DNA of 64,000 nt, taken from NCBI GenBank assembly GCA_964636325.1, contig CAZWRV010000005.1, positions 1-64,000 of the forward strand, in the 5' to 3' direction. The position numbers and the translations under genes were made by a program. Position 1 is the stretch's first letter. Every line of letters starts with the position of its first letter. Source of the stretch: CAZWRV01 sp964636325. GTDB lineage: Bacteria > Verrucomicrobiota > Lentisphaeria > Victivallales > GWF2-50-93. Under the pieces are notes generated by a model. The model worked only from the letters and a program-made list of their open reading frames with translations. It ran no database searches and was not told the origin of the DNA. This document shows, piece after piece, positions 43,375-52,792 of the stretch.

Positions 43375-45867
43375 ATGGATACAATAGAACTTGGCGGCTC
43401 ATGGGAGTTCATTGACATGCCGTTGAGTCCGTGCGGATACGACGAGGAATGTCCGTCCGACTCGGATTGGGGCGGAGCCTTGGATGCCCGAGTTCCCGGG
43501 GAGGTGCATCTGGATCTCCTGCGCCACGGACGCATACCAGAGCCGCTGTTCGACCGCAACGCGGTCGGCTGCGCCTGGATCGAGGAGCGGGCATGGTGGT
43601 TCCGCCGCAGGTTCAGCTTCAGCGGTGAACCGCCGCCTCGCGCAGAACTGGTCTTCGAGGGGATTGACCTGAACGCCGTGATCCGCCTTAACGGCAAGGA
43701 GGTCGGCCGGTCCGGCAACGCGTTGATCCCGCACAGCTTCGATGTGACAGGCGCGTTGCGCAACGGCGAAAACGAATTGATTGTCCGCCTTGACGCCGGC
43801 GTTGCGGGCGCAAAGCAAAAGCCTCTTGCAAAATATGGCAATGGGACCAGTGAAAGCATCTGGCTCCGCAAGGCGGCGTTCACGTTCGGATGGGACTGGG
43901 CGCCGCGCCTGGTGAACTGCGGCATATGGCGTCCGGTCTGCTTGAACATCCCGGATGCGCTAGTTTTGCGCAATGTCTGGATCCGCACACGTCTCGACGG
44001 CGCGGGACAGGCCAGAGTCGCAGTCCTTGCCGAGATCGAAAATCTGTCGGGACAACCCTGCGATGGAGAAATCATGTTCTGCATCGGCGGCGTTGGAGAT
44101 CGGAAGACGTCATTCGAAGGCCTCGCCCCCGGACGTAAATCCGTCGAGGCTGTGTTCGACGTGCCCAATCCATGCCTCTGGTGGCCCAGGCCGCTTGGGG
44201 AGGCACATCTTTACAATCTTGACGTCAGGCTGCACTGCCGCGGAATGCTTTGCGGAAGCCGCACGCTCCGATTCGGGATACGCGAGATCACGCTCCTTCA
44301 GGAACCTCTCGACGGCGCGCCGGGCGGAACAACATTCAACTTCCTCGTCAACGGGGAGAAATGCTTCATCAACGGTGCGAACTGGGCGCCGTCGGACTGC
44401 ATCCTTGCGCGCATCACCCCCGAAAGGCGCAGGCGGCTCCTGTCCCTTGTCCTCGACGCCAACCTCAACATGCTGCGGGTCTGGGGAGGGGGTATCTACG
44501 AAGAGGAGGACTTCTATGACTTCTGCGACGCCAACGGCATACTTGTGTGGCAGGATTTCATGATGGCATGCTTCGTCTATCCGGGCGACGACCCCGGCTT
44601 CCGCAGGCAGATGGCCGAGGAGATAGCCGCGGTCGTGCCGCGCCTCCGCAACCATCCGTCTCTTGCCCTGTGGTGCGGAAGCAATGAGTCGGACTGGGCC
44701 TTCGACAACAATTGGTATCCGGGATGCGAGGCCAACACCAGCTTCAGCATCGAGCATGAAATGATTCCGGATATGCTCAGATCCCTCGATCCGGACCGTC
44801 CGTACCGCCCTACAAGCCCGTGGGGCGGAGCGGATGTGAACGGCGAGGACGCCGGAGATCAGCATTGGTGGGCGATCTCAATCGCCACCGGCGGCAACGA
44901 TCCTCTTGATTACCGCAACTACAGGCGCATGCACTGCACCTTCAACTCGGAATACGGCTATTTCGGAATGCCTTCCGTCGAGTCCATCCGCGAATACCTG
45001 CCGGAGGATCAGATGGATGTGGCCTCCGACGGCTTCCGATTCCATGTCAACCGTCATGGATTCATGGAGAAAGGGCAGGCAGGACGTTTGAAGTCCATGG
45101 AAGCGATAGATCTTCTTTATGGCGGCAGCGCCTCCATGCCGCTGGACAAGCTGGTTGACGTATCCCAGCTCCTGCAGGCCGAAGCCATCAAGGCCGCCAC
45201 CGAACAGGCCAGGCGTCGTAAATACTCCAGCGGAGGCAGCATGTTCTGGATGTTCGCGGATGCGTGGGGAGAGGTCGGATGGTCCGTCGTCGACCACTAC
45301 ATGCGCAAGAAGGCCGCGTATGAATATGTGCGCCGCGCCTGCGCTCCGGTTCTGGTGTCTGTCAAGGAGGAGGAATGCGGCCTTTCGACATGGATAGTCA
45401 ATGACACTCTTAGGCCTCTGTCCGGTACGCTGGAGCTGAAGCTTATGTCGTTCGACGGCTCAGTCCGATCCGCCAAACTGTGCAAGGTCCACGTCCGTCC
45501 CAATTGCTCGACATGCTGTTTCATGGAGAGGATGAGCCTGATGAGAAGCGGAGAATTCTATCTGGCGATGTTCAGATGGGATGATGGTTCACGGACCGCC
45601 GGAAACATTTTCTTCTTCATGAACTTCCGATCGTTGAAGATGCCGAAGGCGGTGCTGGCCGTGTCCGTCGTCGAACGCATGGAAGAAAGGGCGCTTCTCC
45701 GCCTTGCGACGGACAATTTCGCGCATTTTGTCCGCATCGACACGCCGCCCGGCCTCGAGCCGGAGGACTCTTGCTTCGACATGCTGCCCGGCAGCAGTCG
45801 TGATGTCGAACTGCGCGGCGACACCTCGCAGCTCGGCCGGGTTAGCGTCAGATGCTTGAACCAATGA
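43375..45867 (+). CDS. GH2 beta-mannosidase
   Basis: This 830-residue enzyme matches GH2 beta-mannosidases, which release terminal beta-1,4-mannose. LGGSWEFIDMP and DARVPGEVHLDLLRHGRIPEP start the jelly-roll domain, AWWFRRRFSF follows, and AFTFGWDWAPRLVNCGIW is a mannosidase-specific stretch. The catalytic acid/base is Glu438 in WCGSNESDWAF, and the nucleophile is Glu526 in NSEYGYFGMPSVESI. YRPTSPWGG and the Trp-rich MFWMFADAWGEVGWSVVDHY line the substrate site. There is no signal peptide, so it acts in the cytoplasm on imported oligosaccharide. It lies between the prepilin genes and the 2241-residue protein; a weak GAGCGG precedes the ATG. Confidence 0.92.
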   Translation: MDTIELGGSWEFIDMPLSPCGYDEECPSDSDWGGALDARVPGEVHLDLLRHGRIPEPLFDRNAVGCAWIEERAWWFRRRFSFSGEPPPRAELVFEGIDLNAVIRLNGKEVGRSGNALIPHSFDVTGALRNGENELIVRLDAGVAGAKQKPLAKYGNGTSESIWLRKAAFTFGWDWAPRLVNCGIWRPVCLNIPDALVLRNVWIRTRLDGAGQARVAVLAEIENLSGQPCDGEIMFCIGGVGDRKTSFEGLAPGRKSVEAVFDVPNPCLWWPRPLGEAHLYNLDVRLHCRGMLCGSRTLRFGIREITLLQEPLDGAPGGTTFNFLVNGEKCFINGANWAPSDCILARITPERRRRLLSLVLDANLNMLRVWGGGIYEEEDFYDFCDANGILVWQDFMMACFVYPGDDPGFRRQMAEEIAAVVPRLRNHPSLALWCGSNESDWAFDNNWYPGCEANTSFSIEHEMIPDMLRSLDPDRPYRPTSPWGGADVNGEDAGDQHWWAISIATGGNDPLDYRNYRRMHCTFNSEYGYFGMPSVESIREYLPEDQMDVASDGFRFHVNRHGFMEKGQAGRLKSMEAIDLLYGGSASMPLDKLVDVSQLLQAEAIKAATEQARRRKYSSGGSMFWMFADAWGEVGWSVVDHYMRKKAAYEYVRRACAPVLVSVKEEECGLSTWIVNDTLRPLSGTLELKLMSFDGSVRSAKLCKVHVRPNCSTCCFMERMSLMRSGEFYLAMFRWDDGSRTAGNIFFFMNFRSLKMPKAVLAVSVVERMEERALLRLATDNFAHFVRIDTPPGLEPEDSCFDMLPGSSRDVELRGDTSQLGRVSVRCLNQ

Positions 45868-45903
45868 AGCAGTAGAAAATCATGGCGGCGAAAGGATTTG
45901 GAC

Positions 45904-48900
45904 ATGATTAGAGCATACATATTCCGCCTGGTAGTGGCTGCGGCGGCAGTCATCCTTCTGCTTGGGGCGGTTTACGCGGATGAAGTGACGGTTTCATTGG
46001 CTGTGGCCTCTCCGCCGGGCGCTCCCCAGGCCGATGCCCGGCAGGAAGCCTGGGAATCTCCTCTCGGCGGCTGGGTGGCCGCTGCCTGGCCGTTCGACAT
46101 GCGCATCGACGAAATCCCCGTCCTCAGCCACCGGGCGGCGTCCGACAAGATGATGGCGGATCCAAGTTCAAGGATGAAGGACGGAGCCGACAATGACGTC
46201 GGCCCGCTTGAGGACGGAACCCTTGGCAAGAAGGAGGCGCTGCAGACGGAAGATCCGCTAACGCTCCGCATCGACCGCCCATCATCGGCCGTATTGGATC
46301 TGAACGGAGGGCGTCATGTCCTATATCCGTTCGGCATTGAATTCACGGTCGACCGGGACGGAGGCGTCTCCACCAAGGATACTCGGATACGGACGGATGC
46401 CAAAAACTCCCGGCTTGAACTGATATGCCACCCGGTCACATTCAGGACTGTGGCCGAGGACGGCGGCACGGTTCCCGGACGGCTGGCGATCGCCTGCGGC
46501 AACACTCCCCTAACCGGCGGGCTTGAAAAACTGATCGGCGAATTCAAGGGAAGGAACGGCGCCGCGTCGGGAGGCTCGGATATCTTGTTCCGCCGGCTGA
46601 CGTTGTATCTTCCCCCGTCGCAACACGGCATCCCTTACACTGTCAATTCAATCCCCTTCGAAATCGGCGGAGACGGACAAGTCAAGCTCGCTGCGGACTC
46701 TTCTGCTTCCTGCGTTGAAGGACGCGAAATCCGCATCCGGGCGCGGGTGCCCGCACGCCCGCAAACACAGACATTGGGAGTCCGCTGGAGCGGCGTCGCC
46801 GGATCAATTGAAATAGCCTGCGGAAGCGGATCCGTTTCATGCGGATGCCCCGAGGGGGAGGGAATCATGCAAATCCCTCTTGCTCGACCGAGCCAACTGA
46901 AGGCAGGGAAGGAGACATTTTCCCTGCCGGTCGCCGATCCGCGATGGCCTCACGCCTCCGTCTTTTGGGACGGAAAGGCTGCGGCATGCCTCTGGGTGGA
47001 GATGCCTCCGCTGGCAGCCCGCCCTGGAACCGAATGGTCATGCCGCATAACATCCTTCGGCGTAAAAGGGGCTCCTCTGCCGCGGACAATTCCCGCAAAA
47101 ATGGCGCCGCTCGCCAACAGCGCCCCTGCGGAAGAAGTCAAGCTTGCAGCGCAGGAAGGAGGAGTCTACTCCGGGAAACTGCCCGCCGCCGAGGGGGCAT
47201 GGCGTATCATTACCTGCGCGGACTCGGGATCTTTCCAGGAAATTCCCTTGGGGCTGGTCCGGACGGATCTGGGGGGAACTAAAGCCGTGGCCACGCTGTA
47301 CACGCCAGACAACCGCAGACTCTTCCGGCGCGGAGATACTGTCGAACTCTTCTGGACCGTGAAGGCGAAGGACGGCATGCCGGCGGCGGAACTGCCGATC
47401 CTGCTGAACGGGAACGGATTAAATATCCAGATTGGAAAGGCGTTGTTTCCCGGACAGATGACGGCCGACACATGCTCCGGCGGCTCGCTGCGGCTTGACA
47501 GCTCGTCCCTCGCCCCTGGAACTTATGAGGCCTCTGTAAAAGCCGAGGGCATCACGGCATTTCCGCTGCTCTTTCGCATATGCCAGCGCGAACCACTGAC
47601 CGACTTTGAAATCTATTCCTACGTGTATGGCCAGGCCAGGCCGGTCGGCGGATCGCCGATCAACGCCTACTACGGCGCGGGCGATCTGGCCTCCGAACCG
47701 GGGCTAAAACCTTTTATTGCCGATGTTGTCTCTGGACTGGACACCGTTCTTGCCGGCTATGCGGATGAAGCGGAGGGGCCGTCGCCCGAATTTTTTATGC
47801 GGCCACCCCCTGACAAAGCCGCGACTATGGCGCTGGCCTCCCTTGGCGCGCGCACAGTTCCCAACATCCCTTCAATGCTGCACCATGAGGAATGGAATCC
47901 CAAGCACAGCCTCCCTGGCGAGCTGTCAACCATGCGGCGGCGCCTGGCCCTCTTCACACAGTCATTGACCGATGTCGCCGGTTTCAGCGGGCTCGCGCTC
48001 AATTGGTATGCGACACTCTACGGATACTGGGAGGAGTCGCCTCCGCTCGACGGGCACCAGGCCGCCCGCAATGCCGCGGCGAAAAAATGGATAGCTGATT
48101 TCACCGCCGAACGTGTCGCCGCTGAAAAAGAGCACGGCGCCACCGCCGGGCGTCTTGACGCCGTCGCCCGCCAAGCGGCATTCGAGGCGGCCAGCCGGGT
48201 GCTGCCCAACGCCTATCGGCAGTATCTCGCCGACACCCGCCTGATCAAGCCGGAACTTACCGCGCACAGCGGAATTCCGAGCTTCTGGCTTGGCGGCGGC
48301 CATTCATACCCTCCGCTGGCCTACGCGTCCCTGACCCAGCGGGACTCGGTGGACTACACCGACTATGGAATCTCACCCTGGGGCAACTTCCGCACGCCCG
48401 CATTCCTGGCCATGGGCAATCCTGAAAACCAGAAGACTTGCTGCTGTTACGCGACCTCCGCCGGCAGAGCCTCCCGCATCGCCACTTGCTTCGGCGCCGT
48501 CGGCCGAGGTCTCGACGGAATATCGCTCTGCCTCGAAGACCCCTTCTGCGGCGGCGAGGACGGAGCGCTGCTGTGCATACTCGAGCGCTTCGGCTCCTTT
48601 TTCTCCGCCCTCGAGCCGCTCAAGGACGTTGCAGTCTATTACTCTTCGACGGATCCATGGCCGTCGCAGAAAAGCGTTATCCTCCACGACCTTGCCCGCA
48701 TGCGCCGCCCCGGAATGCTTCTCTCGAAGGAGGATGTCCTCGCCGGCGGCCTCAAGGGATACCGTGTCCTTTTCCTTGCCGGAATAGGAGAAGGCGAGGA
48801 TCCCGGGCTGATCAAAATATTCCGCGCCTTCGGATCCGGCGGCGGGACAATACTTAAAGACCGCACTTGCGCCGAAGGAGTTCCGGGGAATGACATCGGC

Positions 48901-51900
48901 TTTGCATATGACAAGGATCAGCTGCACGACGGCTGGGGGCTCGCCTATCCCAACGGCGAATGGGAGTTCGCGCATCTCTGGTCGAATTTCAAGGAGAAAA
49001 GAGAGCGGCAGCTTATCAAGGCGTTCGCCGACGTGCCACGCATTCCTGTGACGACCCCCGACGCCGATGTCGTCATATCGCCTCTGGCCGGCAATGAGTC
49101 CATCTGCTGCTTCGTCATCAACCAGACCACGGTCCCCCTGGAAGTTCCGGGAAAATGGCGGCAGAACACCGTCCTCCCCAGGAAAGGTACGCTCATGGTC
49201 GAGGAAGGATGGCATGTCCGGGACCTGCTTGCCGGAGAGCCGGCAGAATTGAAAAAGACTCCGCAGGGCCATGTCGCCGAAGTGGACTTCACCCGTCTTG
49301 AAGGCGCAGTCTACCTTATGACGCGGCGCGAACCGAAAAAAGCCGTGATACGGACCGAGCGGATCGCGCAGGACACGCTCCGGCTTTGCGCCTGGCTTGA
49401 AGATGCGGACAAGGTTCCCCTGGCGGATCCGATGCCTTTCGAGGTCGTGCTCAGGCAACGCGGAGGGAAGAAGCTGTTCCGCAAGTTCGCCGCCCTCGGG
49501 CCGGAACGCTGCTTGGACGTCCCGGTGCCGGTCATGCCGGAAGGCGCAGATCTTGAAATCGCCGTTCGCGACCTCGTCATAGGAAGCACTGCCGTCCAGA
49601 CCGTCGTTCCGGGGCCTGCTGCGGCGCAGCCCGTTCTTGCGGATCCAGATTTTGTCGGCGGGAGCGGGCCGACCGCCGCATTTATATCCGACCGCAAAGG
49701 CCCGGTGACAATCTGCCTTGATGAACGCCAGGCCGCATTCCGTCCCGCCGCGGAGCAGATGGCAGCCCTGCTTCAAAGCAAAGGGCGCCAGCCCCGCATA
49801 GTCCTTCTGGACTCCGCCGACATAAGACCCCTGCATTTGCGCTGGAAGCCTTCCGAGGAAGACCGGCGCATAGAGGAAAGCCTCGGCGCGGCGTTCGCCT
49901 GGAGGATAGACATGAATCCATGGATCAAGGACAAAAATAAAAAAATCCTCTTCGACGATCCGCGCTGCGGCTATGCGGAATACGGCCCGCGTCTGCGGCA
50001 TGACGCGGACATCGTCCTTTTCGGTTCTCCGGAGACCCACGTCGCCCTTGCGGATCTTCAACCATGGCTCCGGCGGATCCCTTCCGCAAGCTATCCCGCA
50101 TCCGGAGGATTTTTCATCCATCACCTGTGGTCGCCTTTCCAAGGCGGATATGAAGGCGTGTACATAGGATGCCGTGACCCGGCGGGCGCCGAGGCCGCCG
50201 TAGCCTGCCTCTCAAATCTCGCACCGACTGCCGCCCGTAAACCTCAAGCACAGATGGCAGCAGCATCCAGCACGACCGACGGCGACGCTCCAGTTCCGCC
50301 TGGAAACATGCTGGCGGGAAAATTCGGCACACGCATCCTCGACGCCGACTTCACGCCGGACGGCAAGCGCTTGTTCGTGACTACCGCATCCTATGGAGAC
50401 TGGCTTTTCTCCATCGGACTTGATGGAAAAATCCAGAAACATTGTTCGCCTCCAATGCCAGGCTCATATCCCAACTGGTGGCGATGGGTGCGCGGAGTCC
50501 GTACGATCGACGACGGCACCGTCCATCTCGGTTTGTGGGACGCCGAACGCATCTACAGCTTCGAGCATGGCTGGAGCGGCCAGGCCGCCAAGCCGCCGAC
50601 CGGCTTCACCGGACGCTTCTCCGTCCCGGTCGCAGCATCCACCAGTTTGCCGGATGCCGTGCGGAACCGTAATTTTTTCGGAGGGCCGGGCAGGCTGTGC
50701 GCAGTAAGCACGAAAGGAGAGACCATATGGAGGCATTATGACGCGACCACCAGGAACTCAACCGACGACCTCCTGTATCCTCGGACGCTTTTCCCACGGG
50801 CGGTCAGCGGGGACGGCCGAGTCCTGCTTGCGTCAGGATTCGGCATCATGCACGACTGCTACGGCCGCGGCTCTGCAGTCAACGCTTCCGTTTCCGGCTT
50901 CGACACAGACGGCGGCAAACTTCTTTGGGAGCAGAATGGAATTCTTCTCAATCAAGGAAAAGCAATCCCTCTCGCCGACCGCTTCCTGCTGGTTCGTGAC
51001 GACGGCCTCGTCGAAGTGTTGAACGCTTCCGACGGCCGCTCGCTGGGCTTCCAGAAGCCGATCTCGGCCACGGACTTCATCCTGCCAGTGCCGGGGCGAG
51101 ATGAACTGCTGATCGTCGAGAACAACGCGTTTGACCGCAGAGGCCCTGCGGCCCGCGCATACCTGCGCCCTCTGGGCGATGGCGGAGACCGTCGTCTCGA
51201 CGTGCCGGGCCGGGTCACCGATGCGACCGTCTCCCAGGACGGAAAATCCTTCACGCTGACCACCGACCGCGGCCGGACTATACGGTTCGCGGCGGACGGC
51301 AGTCACCTATGGGAGGCCTCTACGCCCGGAGGCGGAATTGTGCGCATCTCGCCCGACGGGAGGACTGTGCTGGTCGGCGCACGCGACGGAGTGCTTTTCC
51401 TCCTGGACGCCGACAATGGAAATCACAGGAACGCCGTAGATCTCAACCCGTTCAACACAACCACAGGGGAACACTTTGCCGACCAGTGTCTGGCGAAAGT
51501 CGAAATACCGGTCTTAAAAAATATGTCGGTTCCGCCGGATCCGCCAAGCCCTTCCTACCTCGACTCTCTTTCCAGCAAGGATCAGCTGATCGGCAAAAAC
51601 ATGATTCCAACCGACCGACTCCGCTCCGTGCTGCGCCCCGGAAAACAGGCCGACGACGACCCCGCCAGGCCTGTCGCCGTCGGTGTCATGCCTCCGGAGG
51701 CGTCATTCACATTCAAGGTCGACGCCGGAAAGACTTATCTTGTTGAACTCCTGGCCGCCGCCGCTGATCCGGGCAAGCTGACAGAAGACACCCGCTTAGA
51801 AATCTCCTTGGATTGCGGGCGCAAGACCGGCAATATGCCATATGTCGCCCGCCTGCCTTTGACCCGCCTTTTTGAACGGAAGAGAGCCGCTTTCAGAAGC

Positions 51901-52629
51901 GATTCGGGCGGCGAAGTGAAGATGACCCTTCGCGCGATCCGGCCGCGGCGTGAGCCCGGAGGCAAGGACGCCCGCCCGACATATGCCGACGCCGTGGCGG
52001 GCGAAGCCGGACTGCTTGCCGCCGATGTGCTCGTGGCACCTCTGTCATTCCCCGGACGGAATGTGATCTTTGACGGCGGACCTTCCGCCACATCAAAGCC
52101 GCTCGGAAGCATTGAATGCGAAGTGAAGCCTTGGACCGGCGGCAACTCCACCATCCGATGGCAGCCCTATCCCTGCCCGAAGGCCGCCCTCCGGCTCGTC
52201 GACGGCGTAATCGCCAATCAGGACTCCGCGTGGTCAAGCGAGGTCAAGGGAGATCAAGTGGCCTGGGCCGACGCACGCATACGGTTCTCCAAGCCGCTGA
52301 GCCTTGCAGCAATTGTCATATACGAGGACAACTCCGGCCCGGCCCCGACGAACAAAAGCGTCCTGGAACTCACGTCCATGCGCTACGCCGTATATGTCCA
52401 CGAAGTCAAAAACAACCGATGGCACTGCGTGGGGCAGGTATCAAACAACACAAACCTCGTCAATATCTTCGCATGCCCTCCGATAGACATAGACCAGATC
52501 CATTATTTCTGGGCAGGCCGCAATGATGCGGAAAAGACGGACGGCTTTGTCCGCATGTGCGAAATCGAAGCCTATTCCACAGAGGCGGACGCCTTGTTGA
52601 ACCTGGACGATATGCTGGACAAACCTTGA
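45904..52629 (+). CDS. Giant secreted multidomain protein (glycosidase-like, PQQ-like propeller, discoidin-like)
   Basis: This 2241-residue protein has a signal peptide (LVVAAAAVILLLGAVYADE). Residues 1-550 are beta-rich and unrecognised. About 565-930 looks like a TIM-barrel glycosidase of the GH42 kind (EIYSYVYGQARPVG; GFSGLALNWYATLYGYWEE; YTDYGISPWGNFRTPAFLAMG), with a following Rossmann-like part (GLKGYRVLFLAGIGEGEDPGLIKIFRAFGSGG) as in GH42 trimerisation domains. About 1250-1440 resembles the non-catalytic N-domain of GH20-type enzymes. About 1470-1840 is a PQQ-like propeller (DADFTPDGKRLFVTTASYGDW; GGKLLWEQNG). About 2095-2240 is discoidin-like (FVRMCEIEAYS). Catalytic residues cannot be assigned. 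AGGA lies 9 bases before ATG 45904. It ends the LacI-linked locus. Confidence 0.7.
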   Translation: MIRAYIFRLVVAAAAVILLLGAVYADEVTVSLAVASPPGAPQADARQEAWESPLGGWVAAAWPFDMRIDEIPVLSHRAASDKMMADPSSRMKDGADNDVGPLEDGTLGKKEALQTEDPLTLRIDRPSSAVLDLNGGRHVLYPFGIEFTVDRDGGVSTKDTRIRTDAKNSRLELICHPVTFRTVAEDGGTVPGRLAIACGNTPLTGGLEKLIGEFKGRNGAASGGSDILFRRLTLYLPPSQHGIPYTVNSIPFEIGGDGQVKLAADSSASCVEGREIRIRARVPARPQTQTLGVRWSGVAGSIEIACGSGSVSCGCPEGEGIMQIPLARPSQLKAGKETFSLPVADPRWPHASVFWDGKAAACLWVEMPPLAARPGTEWSCRITSFGVKGAPLPRTIPAKMAPLANSAPAEEVKLAAQEGGVYSGKLPAAEGAWRIITCADSGSFQEIPLGLVRTDLGGTKAVATLYTPDNRRLFRRGDTVELFWTVKAKDGMPAAELPILLNGNGLNIQIGKALFPGQMTADTCSGGSLRLDSSSLAPGTYEASVKAEGITAFPLLFRICQREPLTDFEIYSYVYGQARPVGGSPINAYYGAGDLASEPGLKPFIADVVSGLDTVLAGYADEAEGPSPEFFMRPPPDKAATMALASLGARTVPNIPSMLHHEEWNPKHSLPGELSTMRRRLALFTQSLTDVAGFSGLALNWYATLYGYWEESPPLDGHQAARNAAAKKWIADFTAERVAAEKEHGATAGRLDAVARQAAFEAASRVLPNAYRQYLADTRLIKPELTAHSGIPSFWLGGGHSYPPLAYASLTQRDSVDYTDYGISPWGNFRTPAFLAMGNPENQKTCCCYATSAGRASRIATCFGAVGRGLDGISLCLEDPFCGGEDGALLCILERFGSFFSALEPLKDVAVYYSSTDPWPSQKSVILHDLARMRRPGMLLSKEDVLAGGLKGYRVLFLAGIGEGEDPGLIKIFRAFGSGGGTILKDRTCAEGVPGNDIGFAYDKDQLHDGWGLAYPNGEWEFAHLWSNFKEKRERQLIKAFADVPRIPVTTPDADVVISPLAGNESICCFVINQTTVPLEVPGKWRQNTVLPRKGTLMVEEGWHVRDLLAGEPAELKKTPQGHVAEVDFTRLEGAVYLMTRREPKKAVIRTERIAQDTLRLCAWLEDADKVPLADPMPFEVVLRQRGGKKLFRKFAALGPERCLDVPVPVMPEGADLEIAVRDLVIGSTAVQTVVPGPAAAQPVLADPDFVGGSGPTAAFISDRKGPVTICLDERQAAFRPAAEQMAALLQSKGRQPRIVLLDSADIRPLHLRWKPSEEDRRIEESLGAAFAWRIDMNPWIKDKNKKILFDDPRCGYAEYGPRLRHDADIVLFGSPETHVALADLQPWLRRIPSASYPASGGFFIHHLWSPFQGGYEGVYIGCRDPAGAEAAVACLSNLAPTAARKPQAQMAAASSTTDGDAPVPPGNMLAGKFGTRILDADFTPDGKRLFVTTASYGDWLFSIGLDGKIQKHCSPPMPGSYPNWWRWVRGVRTIDDGTVHLGLWDAERIYSFEHGWSGQAAKPPTGFTGRFSVPVAASTSLPDAVRNRNFFGGPGRLCAVSTKGETIWRHYDATTRNSTDDLLYPRTLFPRAVSGDGRVLLASGFGIMHDCYGRGSAVNASVSGFDTDGGKLLWEQNGILLNQGKAIPLADRFLLVRDDGLVEVLNASDGRSLGFQKPISATDFILPVPGRDELLIVENNAFDRRGPAARAYLRPLGDGGDRRLDVPGRVTDATVSQDGKSFTLTTDRGRTIRFAADGSHLWEASTPGGGIVRISPDGRTVLVGARDGVLFLLDADNGNHRNAVDLNPFNTTTGEHFADQCLAKVEIPVLKNMSVPPDPPSPSYLDSLSSKDQLIGKNMIPTDRLRSVLRPGKQADDDPARPVAVGVMPPEASFTFKVDAGKTYLVELLAAAADPGKLTEDTRLEISLDCGRKTGNMPYVARLPLTRLFERKRAAFRSDSGGEVKMTLRAIRPRREPGGKDARPTYADAVAGEAGLLAADVLVAPLSFPGRNVIFDGGPSATSKPLGSIECEVKPWTGGNSTIRWQPYPCPKAALRLVDGVIANQDSAWSSEVKGDQVAWADARIRFSKPLSLAAIVIYEDNSGPAPTNKSVLELTSMRYAVYVHEVKNNRWHCVGQVSNNTNLVNIFACPPIDIDQIHYFWAGRNDAEKTDGFVRMCEIEAYSTEADALLNLDDMLDKP

Positions 52630-52705
52630 TCCCACTGTTCCGGCATGCTGTTGAAATGTCCGGAATCGCCTTTAGATTTCCATCTCTGCTAATTCCGCAG
52701 TTTTA

Positions 52706-52723
52706 GCACAGCGCAGGCTGTGC
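52706..52723. terminator. GCACAGC-GCAG-GCTGTGC hairpin between convergent genes
   Basis: A perfect 7-bp stem lies between the stops at 52629 and 52793. It has no T-run, so a terminator role is weakly supported. Confidence 0.35.
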
Positions 52724-52792
52724 ACGCATTGCGATGGACGGGGCCGCGGTTCCCTTCCTGCCTTGAGCCCTGATGAGAGTCTTGGAAATATG

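Noticed and set aside
48373..50142. 589-codon open frame on the minus strand
   Set aside because: Antisense to the 2241-residue gene, whose own frame shows propeller and glycosidase patterns; the shadow has biased Arg/Gly/Ala content and no motif.
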